Source: Aristolochia californica
Lineage: Eukaryota; Streptophyta; Magnoliopsida; Piperales; Aristolochiaceae
Reading direction: 5' to 3'
NCBI GenBank assembly: GCA_029961685.1
Contig: JARWKL010000013.1
Coordinates: forward strand, 26,690,922-26,754,921
Length of the DNA stretch: 64,000 bases
Below are positions 8,919 through 21,900 of the stretch, piece by piece. The notes under the pieces were generated by a model. That model had not been told where the DNA came from. It saw nothing but the letters and a program-made list of their open reading frames with translations, and did no database searches. The translations under genes and the position numbers were made by a program. Position 1 is the first letter of the stretch. Every line of letters starts with the position of its first letter.

Positions 8919-11900
8919 CCCATCAGCCCTTTCTCTTTATATTGTTTTCTTTCATGCAATCAAGCTATTCTTCTTTGTTTATTTTTTTAATGCTTGTCAT
9001 TTTTGTGCCTTGTGTTTTGCCAAAAATTCTTGTCATTAATAATGGCAGGAATTCCTGCTAGCCTGTAGGCACAAACAAATACAGAAGAAAAAACTCCACC
9101 CACTATTAGAATTTTTGAGTTGGTTTACCTAATTACTTGAATATCATTTGTTCAACAAAAAAATGGTATTTTGTTTGTCATATTCAACTACTTGATTATC
9201 TTGGTTGTAACTTGTGGAGTGTATTCATGTAACTTTTATTAGCATTTTATTACAATCATAACTTGAGTTACATAATCTTTCAACCGATTTTGGGTATATA
9301 TGGTTTGTGGTGGTATATTTGTAGTGGAGTAGGTCTTTATGACTTTCTCCTTATTTTGTCTATTCACACTTTTAGATAATTCAATATGCATATTGATCCA
9401 AAGTTCAGTATAAAACACAAGCAATAATCACATAGAGAACATACTAAGATTTATAGTGATTAATAACCCAAATTAGAGTTGTTAATCCTATCCCAAGGTA
9501 TTGCACCTTAGAGTTAATTCATTGCGTTCGGGAGCTAACAACATCTACAACAAATTGTTACTACATCATTATAAAACTACTCGTATAAGGATTTAAGTCA
9601 CTCAATTGACCATAATAATCAATTTATAATATATACTATTATATAGATTTACAACAACAAATTAGGCTTTCTAGCCTAGATCTCCAAAGGGATTTTCCAG
9701 CAACTAAGTAGACACTATTTCATAGGCCTGCAAAGGTACACCTACCTAAACCTACAAGGGGATTTATAATACCATTTGCTAACTCAAGAACTTATAGCTC
9801 TCTAGGCTCTCCAGCTTAGATCTACATAGAGATTTTAATAGCAGCTTTCAAGGTTGTCCAATACCTTCAATCTTATTTGAGCAACCAACTAAGTAACACG
9901 ATTTAAAGTCACAAAAGGGTTTATCAACAGCTAATCACCAGTTACAAAGGTTTTCCTAAATAATTGAGATGAAGGACGGTTTTTGAGGCACAAGGTTTGA
10001 CCAAAGTTTGTAGGACTTACAATAAAACCCTTTACAAATGCTTCTTAATTTGGCAAATTTTACAATACCAATGTAAATAGATAAACACAACCAATTCTAT
10101 GTGTCTACACTATGTAATAACAACTCAATAAGTCTTCAATGATTTGATTTCAAAATTAAAGCATGCAATGAAAAACTTGAATAATTTTTTTAAATAGGTG
10201 GGCACATTTGAAGCTGGTTACTACTAGATGATTTCAAAATATAAGCCCATGAGTAGTTATTTGAACCTGATAGATGTTTACAATTGAGGTAGTTTAATTA
10301 TACTTGACCAAGATCAAGAAAAAGATTTCAAAGTAAATATACACTAATACGTATTTTAAAATTCAATCCCACAAGTTAGGATCTAAACATGGTACTTTGA
10401 TTTTAAAATAAGAGATCTCTAGTTCATACATAGTTGATTGAGTATAATTAATTGATGTCAAACTACATGCAAATACTTGGATTTCTAGACCCAACCACAA
10501 ACATTTAAAAAACAATAAAAATCCCACTTCAAGTCTACTTGCTAGAATGAATAATATGATTTCCAACTTAGAGAACAATGCTTCAAGCAATGAAGATGTT
10601 AAGTAAATGTAGATTTCAAAATAATAGCCCAAAAATACTTCTCTTTGGGAGATTGCTTCTCAAATCTTCAAATTTGGACTTCGTAATCGATTTTAAAGTA
10701 TGATGTGCATAAGAGTGATTGTGGAAGACTTAGTAGTCAAGATTGTGAAATTTTGGGGTGAGATCAACTTAAATAATTAAGTTCTAAATGTTTAGTAATT
10801 GAATCATTGAGTTTAAAAGGTGTATTTTGTCGTTGTACAAAAATTGATGAAATTTCAACTAAAAGTTACTAAAAAATACTTAAAATTTTCTTTATGAGCC
10901 CCCAATCACATAGATAGGTCACTTATAGATTTCGGATATCTATGTTAGCCAAATAGAAGCCTTAAATATCTTCCATTCACTCTTCTAGGCCGTATCATTT
11001 GAATGCATGGGGAGCTATTTGCACAGTCTACGTCGATCAGTCTTTTCAGGTTCTCCAGTCACTAAGCCATTTTGAACTAGCTATTCAAATGGTTGTGATC
11101 TGGTCAAACAATCTTCATAAAAAACATCTTTTTTTTCCTTTAATCCATCCAATTGGATGGTTGGATTTCCTAATAGAGCCTTTTATCTCTCTTGTTTGTT
11201 CAAATTAAGTCTTCCCAAACAAATGGCCTTCTTTGTTGGACTAATTTCCTTTGTTTTCTCTTCTCGACTTTGTTAGTATGGTTGTTCAGACATTTAGGCA
11301 AACAAACTCTAACAAAGAGCTTCTTTCCCTTCACCATTCAAATGGTCGGTTTCATATTGTTCGAACAAATGACCTGTCTTGCTTGATATGTTGAGCATTC
11401 TCCTAAGCAATTCCAATGCTATGCCATTCAGATGGTCTATTTTCTAGCTTGAGGAGCTTATACCCTTTTCTAATGGGCTATTCACACAGTCCTTGGTCGG
11501 ACGAATGATTATGCCACTAGAAAATTCCTTTAGGCATTTTAGTGTTGTTAAAATATACTTAATACACATCATTAGTAGTTTAAATATTTTTTATCATAAA
11601 AACTAACTAAATGGGGTCTTGAGAGTCTCGAATTGCTGGCTCTTGTTCTCATTATCATTTGATATCTAGCTCTATGATCAAGCAGTAATTTGTATGCTAC
11701 TAATTGAATATATAACCACTTATAGGTATATGTTTTTTTGTTAGTAACTTGACCACAAAGGTCCAACAACTTGTCAAGTTATTGTTATAGAAGACAAATT
11801 GAGGATATTACTGATTTAAAGACTAAAGAACCAAAGATTTCTATATTTATGTAAGTCTCAAGTCAAGGTTATATAGCAACCACAAAAGATACACTTAGGC

Positions 11901-12889
11901 TTTCCCATTTTAAATGTGGTAAACAGCTTCAAGAGCACTTAACATTGGACTCTCGATATTTACCAAAATTCTAGAAATTTTATGGCTTGAAAAGAAGCCA
12001 AATATCTGATTTTGTGTGACGGTGGCAATCTACAAAGTAGCTAAGAATCCAAGACTAGGTAGAATTTCAAATTCCACAAGAAGGCCTCTTGTGTTTAGCA
12101 CGAGCTTCCTTGCAAGTGAGTGAGCTATGGTGCATCTAATGGATTATTTTTGCTAATAGAGAAACCTTAGGGGGAAAAAAGACTAGCAAAATCTTTTCAT
12201 TTGACCAAAATACTCTATTGTTTGTGTCAGTTTTTTAGGATGGAATTTTTTTCACTTGATTGTTTTTGTCCTTCAATTTGTTTAAGTGATGGAAAATGAG
12301 TTTCCTATTGATTCTCCAATAGAAAACAATGGAAAAAAAACCAACAAGAATTAAAGTGGTCTTTGATCACTCACCCCTCTTATCTCCACCTTTTTTATTG
12401 TAAAGATTTTCTTTTTTCTAATATAGACATAAACTCTATAATTAGTTTTCTCATCATTTCTTATGGTGGCACAAAAACAACCAAAAACCAAAGGTCCAAG
12501 GAAATTTTCAATAGAAAAAAAAATTCAATGAATTTTTTTATTAAAAGTAAGATAATTTCCTCATCATTTTGTATTTATATAGTAACACAAATGGTCCCAA
12601 GGAGTTAGATTGTGGCTAACACAAAAAAATCTAAAGCTTGACATTCTAAACACTTAAGCATCGAGGTCCAATAAGCAAGCAAGGTGTTTCCTAGCCAACC
12701 ACTAGTGCCTCAATGTGAGCAAGCTTATGTTGTGTTCTGCTTGTGTAATCGACCTCATCAATTGATGAGTTTTGGCTTGTTGAAAGCACAGTGTGATACA
12801 ATTTAAGAAAAATTCAGTAACCATAAGTTTAAAATTCATTTATTAACCCATCCATTCTCAAGTTTGGAAGAACCAATATATATTTTTTA
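8919..12889. other. Intergenic, AT-rich, degenerate repeats
   Basis: No gene was recognised on either strand. Two sub-regions stand out. Positions 9415-9570 share an ordered set of words with 51240-51365 (ACAAGCAA, GCACCT(T/C)(A/G)GAGTTAA, TTCGGG), suggesting remains of the same LTR family. Positions 11083-11480 contain repeated short palindrome-like words around ATTCAAATGGT and TTCGAACAAATG. The rest shows only short, stop-rich frames. Confidence 0.5.
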
Positions 12890-14400
12890 TGTTAAAAGAC
12901 ACCTATGTGTGTAGTGGTGCCATGACTAATAAATAAGGAGAACTTTCATAGAGATGACATAGAATTGTAATTATGCAAGCTGGTGTATGTCCTCTTATGT
13001 TTTTTTCCTTCTGAAGCATGTAGCCCTAAGGGTATTGTAATCATTGTAAACACTTTCCACAACTAAAAATACAGCCTCCAGGCATGGGGTAGAGCAATCA
13101 AACCTATTCCTCTTAGCTCAAATTCGTCCTTACACTTCTCTCTCTTTTCTTCCTCTTTTTTCCCCTTGGTTTCTTCTCTCCTCTCTCCCAAGAGCTAGAA
13201 TTCCACTTCTCTCCTTCTCTTGAGATATTTTGTGTTTATGTATTGGCCCAAGAAATTAACATGGTATCAAAGTGGCAAAGATCCAACACGGAAAAGAAGA
13301 AGAAGATGGAGAAGAAAGGGAGGAAAAGAAAAAGAAAAAGAAAAAAATGGAGTTTCTAGTTTCCTTTAGTGTCCAACATCCAGCTTGAGTCAAGTCTTTC
13401 ATTCTTCACCCAAGAGGTGATTTATTTTTTAGCTACCCTTAAAAAGTGAGTAGTCTCTTTGTTGTGCCCTAATGTTGGATTATTTTTCTGCCATTGAAAT
13501 TGAGTGGAGTGTGTTTCAGACTATAACCATTTTGACTGGTGTATGGAGTTTTGTCATATGACTAGAAGTGAATTTTCTTCTCTCACCATTATGTTGTTCA
13601 AGCTGGGTCTTTTGGTCAAGAACAAAGAGATCCGCAACTTGAGGGGGAGAAGTAGAAGAAATACAAGAAAGAGGTAACCAATAATAAAAAATTTCACATG
13701 TTGTGGTAATTAAAGTTTATGTGAATAGAATATCCAAGTAAGGGGGAGAACAAGATGAAGGCTACAAACAATATATGAAAGGGGGAGAAGTAGAAGAAAT
13801 ACGAGAAAGAGGTAACCAATAATGAAAAATTTCACATGTTGTAGTAATCAAAGTTTATGTGAATAGAATATCCAAGTAAGGGGGAGAACAAGATGAAGGC
13901 TACAAAGAATATGTGAACAAACGCAAGATGAATCAAAACAAGGCAATCAATATTTTTTCAAGCACACAAGTTTCTTGACCAAAATTATTTTCACAATGGA
14001 GTTACAAACACCAGCATGAGGGAGAGTATTAAAAGACACCCATGTGTGTAGCAATGGCATAGCTAGTAAATAAAGAGAATTTTTATAAATATAACATAAA
14101 ATTATAATTATGCAAACTTGTGTATGTCTTCTTAAGTCTTTTTCTTTTTGAAGCATGTAGCCCTAAGGGCATTGTAGTCATTGTAAGCACCTTCCTACAA
14201 CTATAAATACAACCTCAAGGCATGGGCTAGAGCATTCAAGCCTCTTCCTCTTGGCTCAAATTCGTCCTTACACTTCTCTCTCTTTTCCTCCTCTTTCCCT
14301 CCCTTGGTTCCTTCTCTCCTCTCCCAAGAGGTAGAGTTCCTCTATTTTCTTCTTCCCCTTGAGATTTTTTGTTTTTATGTGTTTGCCCTTGAAATCAATA
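12890..14400 (+). mobile_element. Short non-autonomous LTR retrotransposon
   Basis: The left LTR is 12890-13261 (372 bp) and the right LTR 14027-14400 (374 bp). They start TGTTAAAAGACACC and TATTAAAAGACACC, with closely similar bodies. Directly after the left LTR comes TGGTATCAAAGTGG, a variant of the initiator-methionine tRNA primer-binding site TGGTATCAGAGC. The purine-rich GCATGAGGGAGAG precedes the right LTR. Flanks TTTTA and TTTTG give a 4-of-5 target duplication. The 765-bp interior has no gag or pol, so it depends on another element. Interior words such as GACTGGTGTATGGAGTTTTGTC-like motifs recur, inverted, in the element in GET3a intron 1, so the two are related. Confidence 0.8.
13643..13918. 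repeat. 138-bp tandem duplication inside the short LTR element
   Basis: GGGGGAGAAGTAGAAGAAATAC occurs at 13643 and again at 13781. The following ~115 bases match nearly throughout (GAGGTAACCAATAAT, CCAAGTAAGGGGGAGAACAA). Only scattered single-base differences are seen. Confidence 0.85.
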
Positions 14401-15059
14401 TTTTGAATATAAAATGCTACAAATCACTAACTTTTGGTTTGTATGGTTCAAAATATTTTATGATATAGTTTTTACAAGTTGCTAGCGCCTTAACTATAGG
14501 TATGGGTTTATTTGGATGATTCATGATCTCTTCAAAAGACATAGGATTTAAGTACATGGATATCACTTGTTTTATTTGAGGCTTGCAGGGGCCAGATTTT
14601 TGCATGTACTACCTGATGTTTCTCTTAGAGGACTCAAAAAAGTATTGAGAGTTTGGTTCTCGAGAAAAGGTAATGAGCTGCAGTTGAAACCAATATGAAA
14701 GAGTTCGAAAGATAGGTTTAGGGTTATATTGTGAGAGTTTAAACCAATATGAAAGAGTTCGAAAGATAGGTTTAGGGTTATATTGTGAGAGAAGAACACA
14801 AATGAAGAGGCAAGGAAGGAGAATTTACATGATACTCGGAGAGAGAGTAAGTGAAGTTGCCCTCCTCCTTGACCCATACCTTGTATTTATATTAGGCATA
14901 CTTTTCAAAACAACAATAGAGTTCTCAAGAGAGAAAGATACTCAATGAACACCAAAGGAAAACAACTTTCTCAAGGCTTAAAAATCACCGATTACACCAA
15001 CACTTTGCACATCCCCCTCAAGCTGGAGAAAAAATATCACACATGACCAGCTTCTTGCA
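14401..15059 (-). mobile_element. Probable LTR of a copia element (minus), with a 54-bp tandem duplication
   Basis: Read on the minus strand, the copia RNase H remnant is followed by GCTTGAGGGGGATGTGC, a typical polypurine tract, and then by LTR-like DNA from about 15005 down to about 14580. A 54-base unit beginning AAACCAATATGAAAGAG is tandemly duplicated at 14687-14794 with no visible difference between copies over most of its length. The far end of the LTR was not located. Confidence 0.45.
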
Positions 15060-15525
15060 GGATATCTCAAATCTCTTCCTAGGAAGTGTTTTACTATAAA
15101 ATATCTAAGTTTTCTAATAACCGGTCATGTGGTGTAGCCACATATCCTTTAATTACTACATCTTAAATAAAGTGATAATGTAACTCAATATGTTTCATTC
15201 TCTCATGAAATATAATATTGTAGGCTATGAATATGGTTGCATGAATGTCACATGCCATCTTCATTGGCTTAGTTGAAGGACTAAATTTTTTAAGAGTAGA
15301 CTTGACCCACATCATCCCCTAGGCCATATGAACTATGACACGATACTCTGCTTCTACACTTGATCATGCAATATGTTTCTTACCCTTCCTTAAAACTTTA
15401 TTACCTACCAAGAAGGTACCATACTCACTAGTAGACCTCGACAATACATAGCCCCTTCATAATCAACATAAGAGAAATCGGCTATGGTAAGATGACAATT
15501 CTTCTGGTATGATATAGCTTTTACT
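15060..15525 (-). pseudogene. Ty1/copia RNase H remnant
   Basis: In the minus-strand translation one finds SVEAEYRV, MKMACDIHATIFIA and HERMKHIELHYHFI in order. These match the copia RNase H blocks 'SSAEAEYRAM', 'CDNQSAIYIA' and 'HERTKHIEVDCHF'. Frame shifts and stops interrupt the frame, so it is dead. It marks the 3' end of an old copia element whose LTR continues to lower coordinates. Confidence 0.7.
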
Positions 15526-15599
15526 TTAACCCTGTGTAGAACAAATTAATGTCTCCTAGGTTGAGTTGTTTAGCCCCTTGTTTTCTTCAAATCAAACAC

Positions 15600-15998
15600 T
15601 TGAAGCTAATAATAAATTTTAAATTACTTTCACATAGCTTGGCTTCGAGGCCATAGGCCTATAGTGATTTATATGAAGTGGCTTTGGGCCTTTAGGAGAT
15701 CCACTAGAGTTTTGGGCCACAGCAGATCCACTATTCAAATCCATCTTTCGTGGCATTCGAAGAACACAGGGCTTCCCTTCCCTGAATTTGCGAAAGGACC
15801 GTCAAGTCCCTGGCAAAAGTATCCCTTAAAGCTTCTCGAGTGCGAATTCGATCCAGAGTACAGAATTCGGTTAGCCGAGAGACTTCGTTTACTCCATCTC
15901 AAGGTTGTCGTTGTGCTTAAAGTTACTGGATCCGATTTTCGTTATTCCACTCTTCGAGAGGCAGGAAACATTTAGCTCATTTCAAGGGAAAATCTACG
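15600..15998 (+). promoter_or_regulatory. Promoter and 5' leader region of GET3a
   Basis: Two TGGGCC words (15685-15690 and 15713-15718) stand about 285-315 bases before the start codon. TGGGCC/T 'site II' elements are common in promoters of plant housekeeping genes, which fits a GET-pathway ATPase. No clear TATA box is seen. Base composition becomes more GC-rich from about 15730, consistent with a transcribed leader. Confidence 0.5.
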
Positions 15999-18900
15999 AT
16001 GGCTGGCGAGGACGAATTACCAGAAGGAACGATACAGAACATCGTAGATCAAGAAACTCTCAAGTGGGTCTTTGTTGGAGGCAAAGGTGGGGTGGGTAAA
16101 ACGACATGCAGTTCGATACTGTCGATCTTACTCTCGGCTGTTCGATCGTCCGTGTTGATTATCTCCACAGACCCGGCTCATAATCTGAGCGATGCGTTTA
16201 AGCAGCGATTTACGAAATCTCCCACTTTGGTTAATGGGTTTACAAATCTCTACGCAATGGTATGGTCTTGATTATTGGCAGATACTTGAATATGAACTTG
16301 TTCTGGCAAATCTTAAAGTGAAATTTCCACATTCCTTCTGAGATTTTTCTACCTTTTCTACTGTTGAGTTTTTCCAGTTGGACAAGCAATGAGCTTCTTC
16401 GTAATCCAAAAATTCCTATATTATTTTAATAATACTTGACTATATGATTTGTATTTTTAAGAATATCTGCGATTAAATCCGTCTCTTATTTCTTTTGTTT
16501 AGTTTCGTTATAGCTCAGGGTGTACCCAGGATTGGTCCATGGAATTTTTGGTGAATATTTAGTTTTAACTTGTCGACTATATGTGTACGTTTATTGACCT
16601 TGTATTAATATTCCATTCTTCTCAAGGGAATAGTTGGTGATATCCTATTTGTCTTCCTTGTCGTTCATATCTAATTGACTGCAGTTGATGTTTCTCTGCC
16701 TTTTGCATTTCCTATTATCATGAAAGTACTTTATTCTTATTAGTATTGTTTCTTTTCTTTGGGGTCATGGCGAGTATTTGTTGGTGTTGAAATTTTGGAA
16801 AAGAGAAAACTTCACTAACTTTATGTAATTTGAGTACACTGGGCTTCTATTTATAATAGATGAAACAAGTATAATCCAATTACAATTAAACTACCCTTAT
16901 CCCAGTTATACCCAAAGTTAAACACTAAAAAGATAAGTCTTAAAACAACTGAACAACTGAATATAAATAGTAGACTAACAAAACTAAAACACCTTTAACT
17001 TAGACTCTTCTGTGAGACCTCCTCTTGTGAGACTCTTGTAAGACTACTATATTAATTTTGGCTCTATGAGACTTTTTACTGTGAGAATCATGTAAAACTC
17101 TTCCATACCTGTTCTTTAACACTTCCCATCAAACTAGAGTTTATAATTTCAGCTTGCAAGGAAAAAGATTTTTGGTCTTCAATCTTCTTTTGCTGAAAAA
17201 AAAATTCTTCATATATGCAAAATTCTTCATCTTTTGTTCTCCCCCTTTCTTGAATATTTTGGTCACACAAAAATTACCACAACATGTAGGACAAAATAGT
17301 TTTTTCTTGTACTTTTTCATCTACTTTTCCCCCTCAAACTGGGGATAAAAATGACATATAGACCCAGCTTGGACAAAACACAATGTGGGAGAAGAAAATC
17401 ACTTCTAGCCATACGACAAAACTCCATACACCAGTCAAAATAATCATAATCTAAAACACACTCTGCTCAATTTTAAAGGCGGAAAAACCACTCAACTTTA
17501 GGGCTTAATAAAGAGACTACTCACTTTTTTAAGGGTAACTCAAAACACAAATCACCTCTTGGGTGAAGAACAAAAGACTTGACTCAAGTTGGATGTTGGG
17601 CACACTCCTATACTTTCTAAGTAGTGGGTCTAGGAATTGCTCTGAAGTGATAAAAACACAAGATGATAAACTGAAGAAATACTAAAGGAAAACAACTTTA
17701 ATCGGAAAGAGGCGACTATGCGATACTCATACTTTTAAAGTGACCTTTGTTTTTTGAAAACTAGGGGAGACTATAATGGTAGAACTTAATAAACTTGACC
17801 AAGTATAAATTTTTGGATTGACCACAATTTTTCGGAGTTAACGATGCAGAAGATGCACAACCATGTAATAAAAACACAAAACTTGAAAACAACATTGAAG
17901 CAAGATATTGCATACCTGTATGAGCACATCTTGGAGTAATTAAGTTTGACCAAAACTCTCTGATTAGAAGAGAAATTTGACTAAAAAACTCGGATTTTAG
18001 GAGAAAAGGAAACACAATTCACGTCAATGCATGGAGAGATAATAGGAGAGAAAATAAGAAAAAATGAGAGATTTTCAATAGAACTGACCTTAGGTATTTC
18101 TGATATCAATATCTCCAAAAATATAACTCAGAATAACAAATGGTTTGTTGCTCAAGAAACTAGACTCAAAGAGTTCTAAATTCAAACATAATTTGACATA
18201 AAAAATTTCATTCTTGAATCTTTTATGACCTCTTGATTTTCTTTGTTTTGTACCTTGAACCTTGCCAACTCCAATGTGAATATCTCCTTAAATACAAATC
18301 AGATTGACATGAAATTTTCTCCTTCTGAAACTAGATTATAATATTACTTATTTTGAGAGAGAATCTGATGGATTTCAAACTCTATAATCTGGCCGAACTG
18401 AGTACTATTTCTTCTTTGGCCAGCATGATCATTGACCTTGCGAAATTGATCTCCCTCTAGAAAAACAGATTGGGAATTGGTTTGATATGGTAGAAAATAG
18501 ACTTACAAATCTTTCTTTTGACATATAAATCTCCATATAAAGTCTCATTCTTGATGGCATAAAACAGCTTGAAAATTGAAGTTTTCTACTATTGCTCGAA
18601 TCTTTCTTGCAGTCTGACTTTGCTACTTTAAATTTCGATTTCTCTTTTTAGAAAACTCAGATTGCCAAAATTCGTTTTGCATTGGAAAGTGGACGCGAAA
18701 ATCTTTCAGTCAATAATAATTTGTAATATGAAAAGCTCAGTATTGATGTGTTTACGCCAAGAAAACAATGGGTATTGATACAGGAAAGAAAGAAAAAAGA
18801 TATAATACGAACTAAAGTACTAGAGATGATAGATTATAAAATGATCACATTATCTCTGTGGGTTGATCAAGTCAACTCACATAACCCGCTCTGATACCAT

Positions 18901-21900
18901 GTTGAATTTTTAGATAAGAAAAAATTCACTGACTTGATGTAATTTGAGTATAATGAGCTTCTATTTATAATAGAGGAAACAAGTAGAATCTAATTACAAT
19001 TAAACTATCCTTCTCTTAGTTAAACGCTAAATGATAAGTCCTAGAATAACTAAAACACCTTTAACTGAGACTCTTTTTTGAGATCTCCTCTTGTAAGACT
19101 CCACTATATTAATTCTGGTTCTGTGAGAATCATGTAAGACTCTTCCATACCTTCTCTTCAACAATTGGTCTTAATTGAATATGAATTTGAATTGTGAAAT
19201 TTTTTTTTAACTATTTTTTTACCGAATTTTTTGAAGTTTCTTGTCTGACTTTATGGAATTTTTTAAAAAGGTATCAGTTCCATATTAGCTCATTCCAGCT
19301 AAGATAAATGTGTGTCGGTACAGCAAGTGAAGTTTACACTTTGCAGTAGATGATTTTAATTCCATATAGGTTGTCATGATTTACCTTTCTGCTGTGACGA
19401 ATCTATTTATTATGTTGCCGTCTTATACTGTGAAGTTGAGTTTACTCAGAATTTCGGATATCTGCTATAGGAGGTGGACCCCAATGTAGAAAATGATGAC
19501 CTGCCAAATGTGGAAGGAATGGACAGCTTTATTTCTGAGCTTGCTAATGCAATTCCCGGAATTGACGAGGCTATGTGCTTCGCTGAGATGCTTAAGTGAG
19601 TAACCTTTGTGCCACATTATACTTCAACTCAACTCCACAACTTCTGGACAGGGAGAATGCAAAAAAAAAAAACAAGAAAAAAGGGGCATTAGAAGTTTTT
19701 AATGCCTAATGATGAAAAAAATGAGAAGTCGTAAACTTACTGTCTATTGATGTCTTTCCTTAGTATTGGATATTGGCAAACCATGAAAGTCACAATTTAT
19801 TGCCCAAATCTGTTACTACCGTTAGGGTTGTTTGACTTTTACTGTCTCATATTAGAAGACTAAGTCCTTGCTGGCATTAGAAATCCACATTTATTATGTG
19901 ATTATTTATTCAAAATGTTTGGAGGTGGGTATGGCACTAAGTAACATATTACAGAGTGATGAAGTTATTGGAGACGTTCAAAATTGAGGCTGCTGAAGAA
20001 CACCACTATCATCTTCTTCATAGCTTTATTCCTACTATGTTGGGTCAGCTGATGTGAATCCTCCTCCTTCTGCTCTAACCTTTCCAAGGAAAGCAGGAGG
20101 CTATAACTTGATCTGTAGAAGTTGCTCAGATACAAAACTATGTCCAACTATGTCTTGTCTTACTGCAATTATTTCTAACTAATTACATTCATTTACAGTT
20201 GGTCGTTTGTGCCAGGGGTTATTTCATTTTCTGTATTCACTATTTCTTGACCTAAAATTATCTAATCTATAAGTTGTAGGATTTTTTATGGTTAATAAGA
20301 AGATCGTCATTCTTAGAGCATTGTCCCAATATTTTTTTGGCAAATGTGGTGGCCCACCTGACATGAGTACTCTTGCATCCTTAAACTAGGAAATAGTTTG
20401 AAGCCCTTTTTTGGGTAGCTGATCCTATGTCCTTTAATGATATTGCTTCGTTTCCAGCCCAGTAGAGGCTATGCCTTTTTTATTTTTAACTCTTATGGAA
20501 TTTCAGAAGTTTGTATACATTACCTTTTACTTATATACTAGATCATTATTTCTGATGCTTACTTTAGTCAGGAAATGTCTCAAACTGGTTTATGAGGGTT
20601 CAGTTGACTTCAAAGTTCTTATCTAACCTTCATCTAACACAAATAATTAAAAATAAGGCATGTAAGAGCTGCAGTAAAGTCACCGTTAAATTTCTATTTT
20701 GCACTGTTGCTTTCACATCCAAGAAATAAAGAAAAAGTGTATGTTGTATCTTTCAGGTGGAATAACCATTGACTGGAAACTGTTTATTGGCTGGTTTTCG
20801 TAATCTAATGTTATCCAGTAATTGATTTTAAAATTTTATTTAATAAGGTAACTGAATTTAAATCTTGCCTGATGTTCTTATTAATGAATTTTCTTAGGGA
20901 AGTTGTTGTTATGCATGGTATGTGCAAGTTCGTTTTCCTGAAACCTTACAATAAGAACAATTTGGTCAGCGATCTTTTGTCAGACAATTGTGACTTCTCT
21001 GTTACAGATTAGTGCAAACAATGGATTATTCAGTTATAGTGTTTGATACAGCTCCAACTGGTCATACACTCCGGTTGTTGCAGTTCCCATCAACTTTGGA
21101 GAAGGGGCTTCAAAAAATGATGTCCTTGAAAAATAAATTTGGGGGCATGTTAAGCCAGGTAAGTTTCTACCATGTGGGCCAATTAATTGTTACTTTAATT
21201 TATAGCTTCTTTTATAGAAAACTTAACTGTTTTACTTCTTGTTTAATGACCCTGAGCTTGGAAACCAATATTTGATTAGCATGGTATTGTCTTCATACTT
21301 TTAGATCCATGAACCATCCAGTTGCAGTCTTATGAAGCTATTTCTGTTTGAGCAATACCAGCTAACATATCAGTTCACATGTGCTTCTCAATTTATCATG
21401 ATCCCTTTCAGACTAGGAGTTTGATAAGTAGAATCTTATTTTAAGATGCCTCTATTTCAAGTTTCAACCAGCTATTGTTTACAGTACATATTTTCCTGCA
21501 TTTAGCATAATAGGTATCCCTACATAAAGATAAAATCTCCTTCATCTAGGAGTGTTGGAAAATCTATATTAGTGTTCTGCTATAAACTGATTCCTCTTTA
21601 AGATGATCTTGGAACCACCTATGATCTGTTAGTAAATAACGCTTTAGAATCCTTTGGAATCCCAAAATTTCCTGTTCATTAGCCTTGGTACCAGTAGTAA
21701 GCTGATTCTGGTCTTAGCATTTGCTTTATAATGTCTAACAAGCAATAATTGATGGATGACAGATGACTCGTCTTTTTGGTGTTGATAATGAATTTGGTGA
21801 AGATGCAATCCTAGGGAGGCTTGAGAGTATGAAAGATGTGATTGAGCAAGTGAATAAGCAATTCAAGGACCCGGTATGATTTTATCATCCTTTGATGTGC

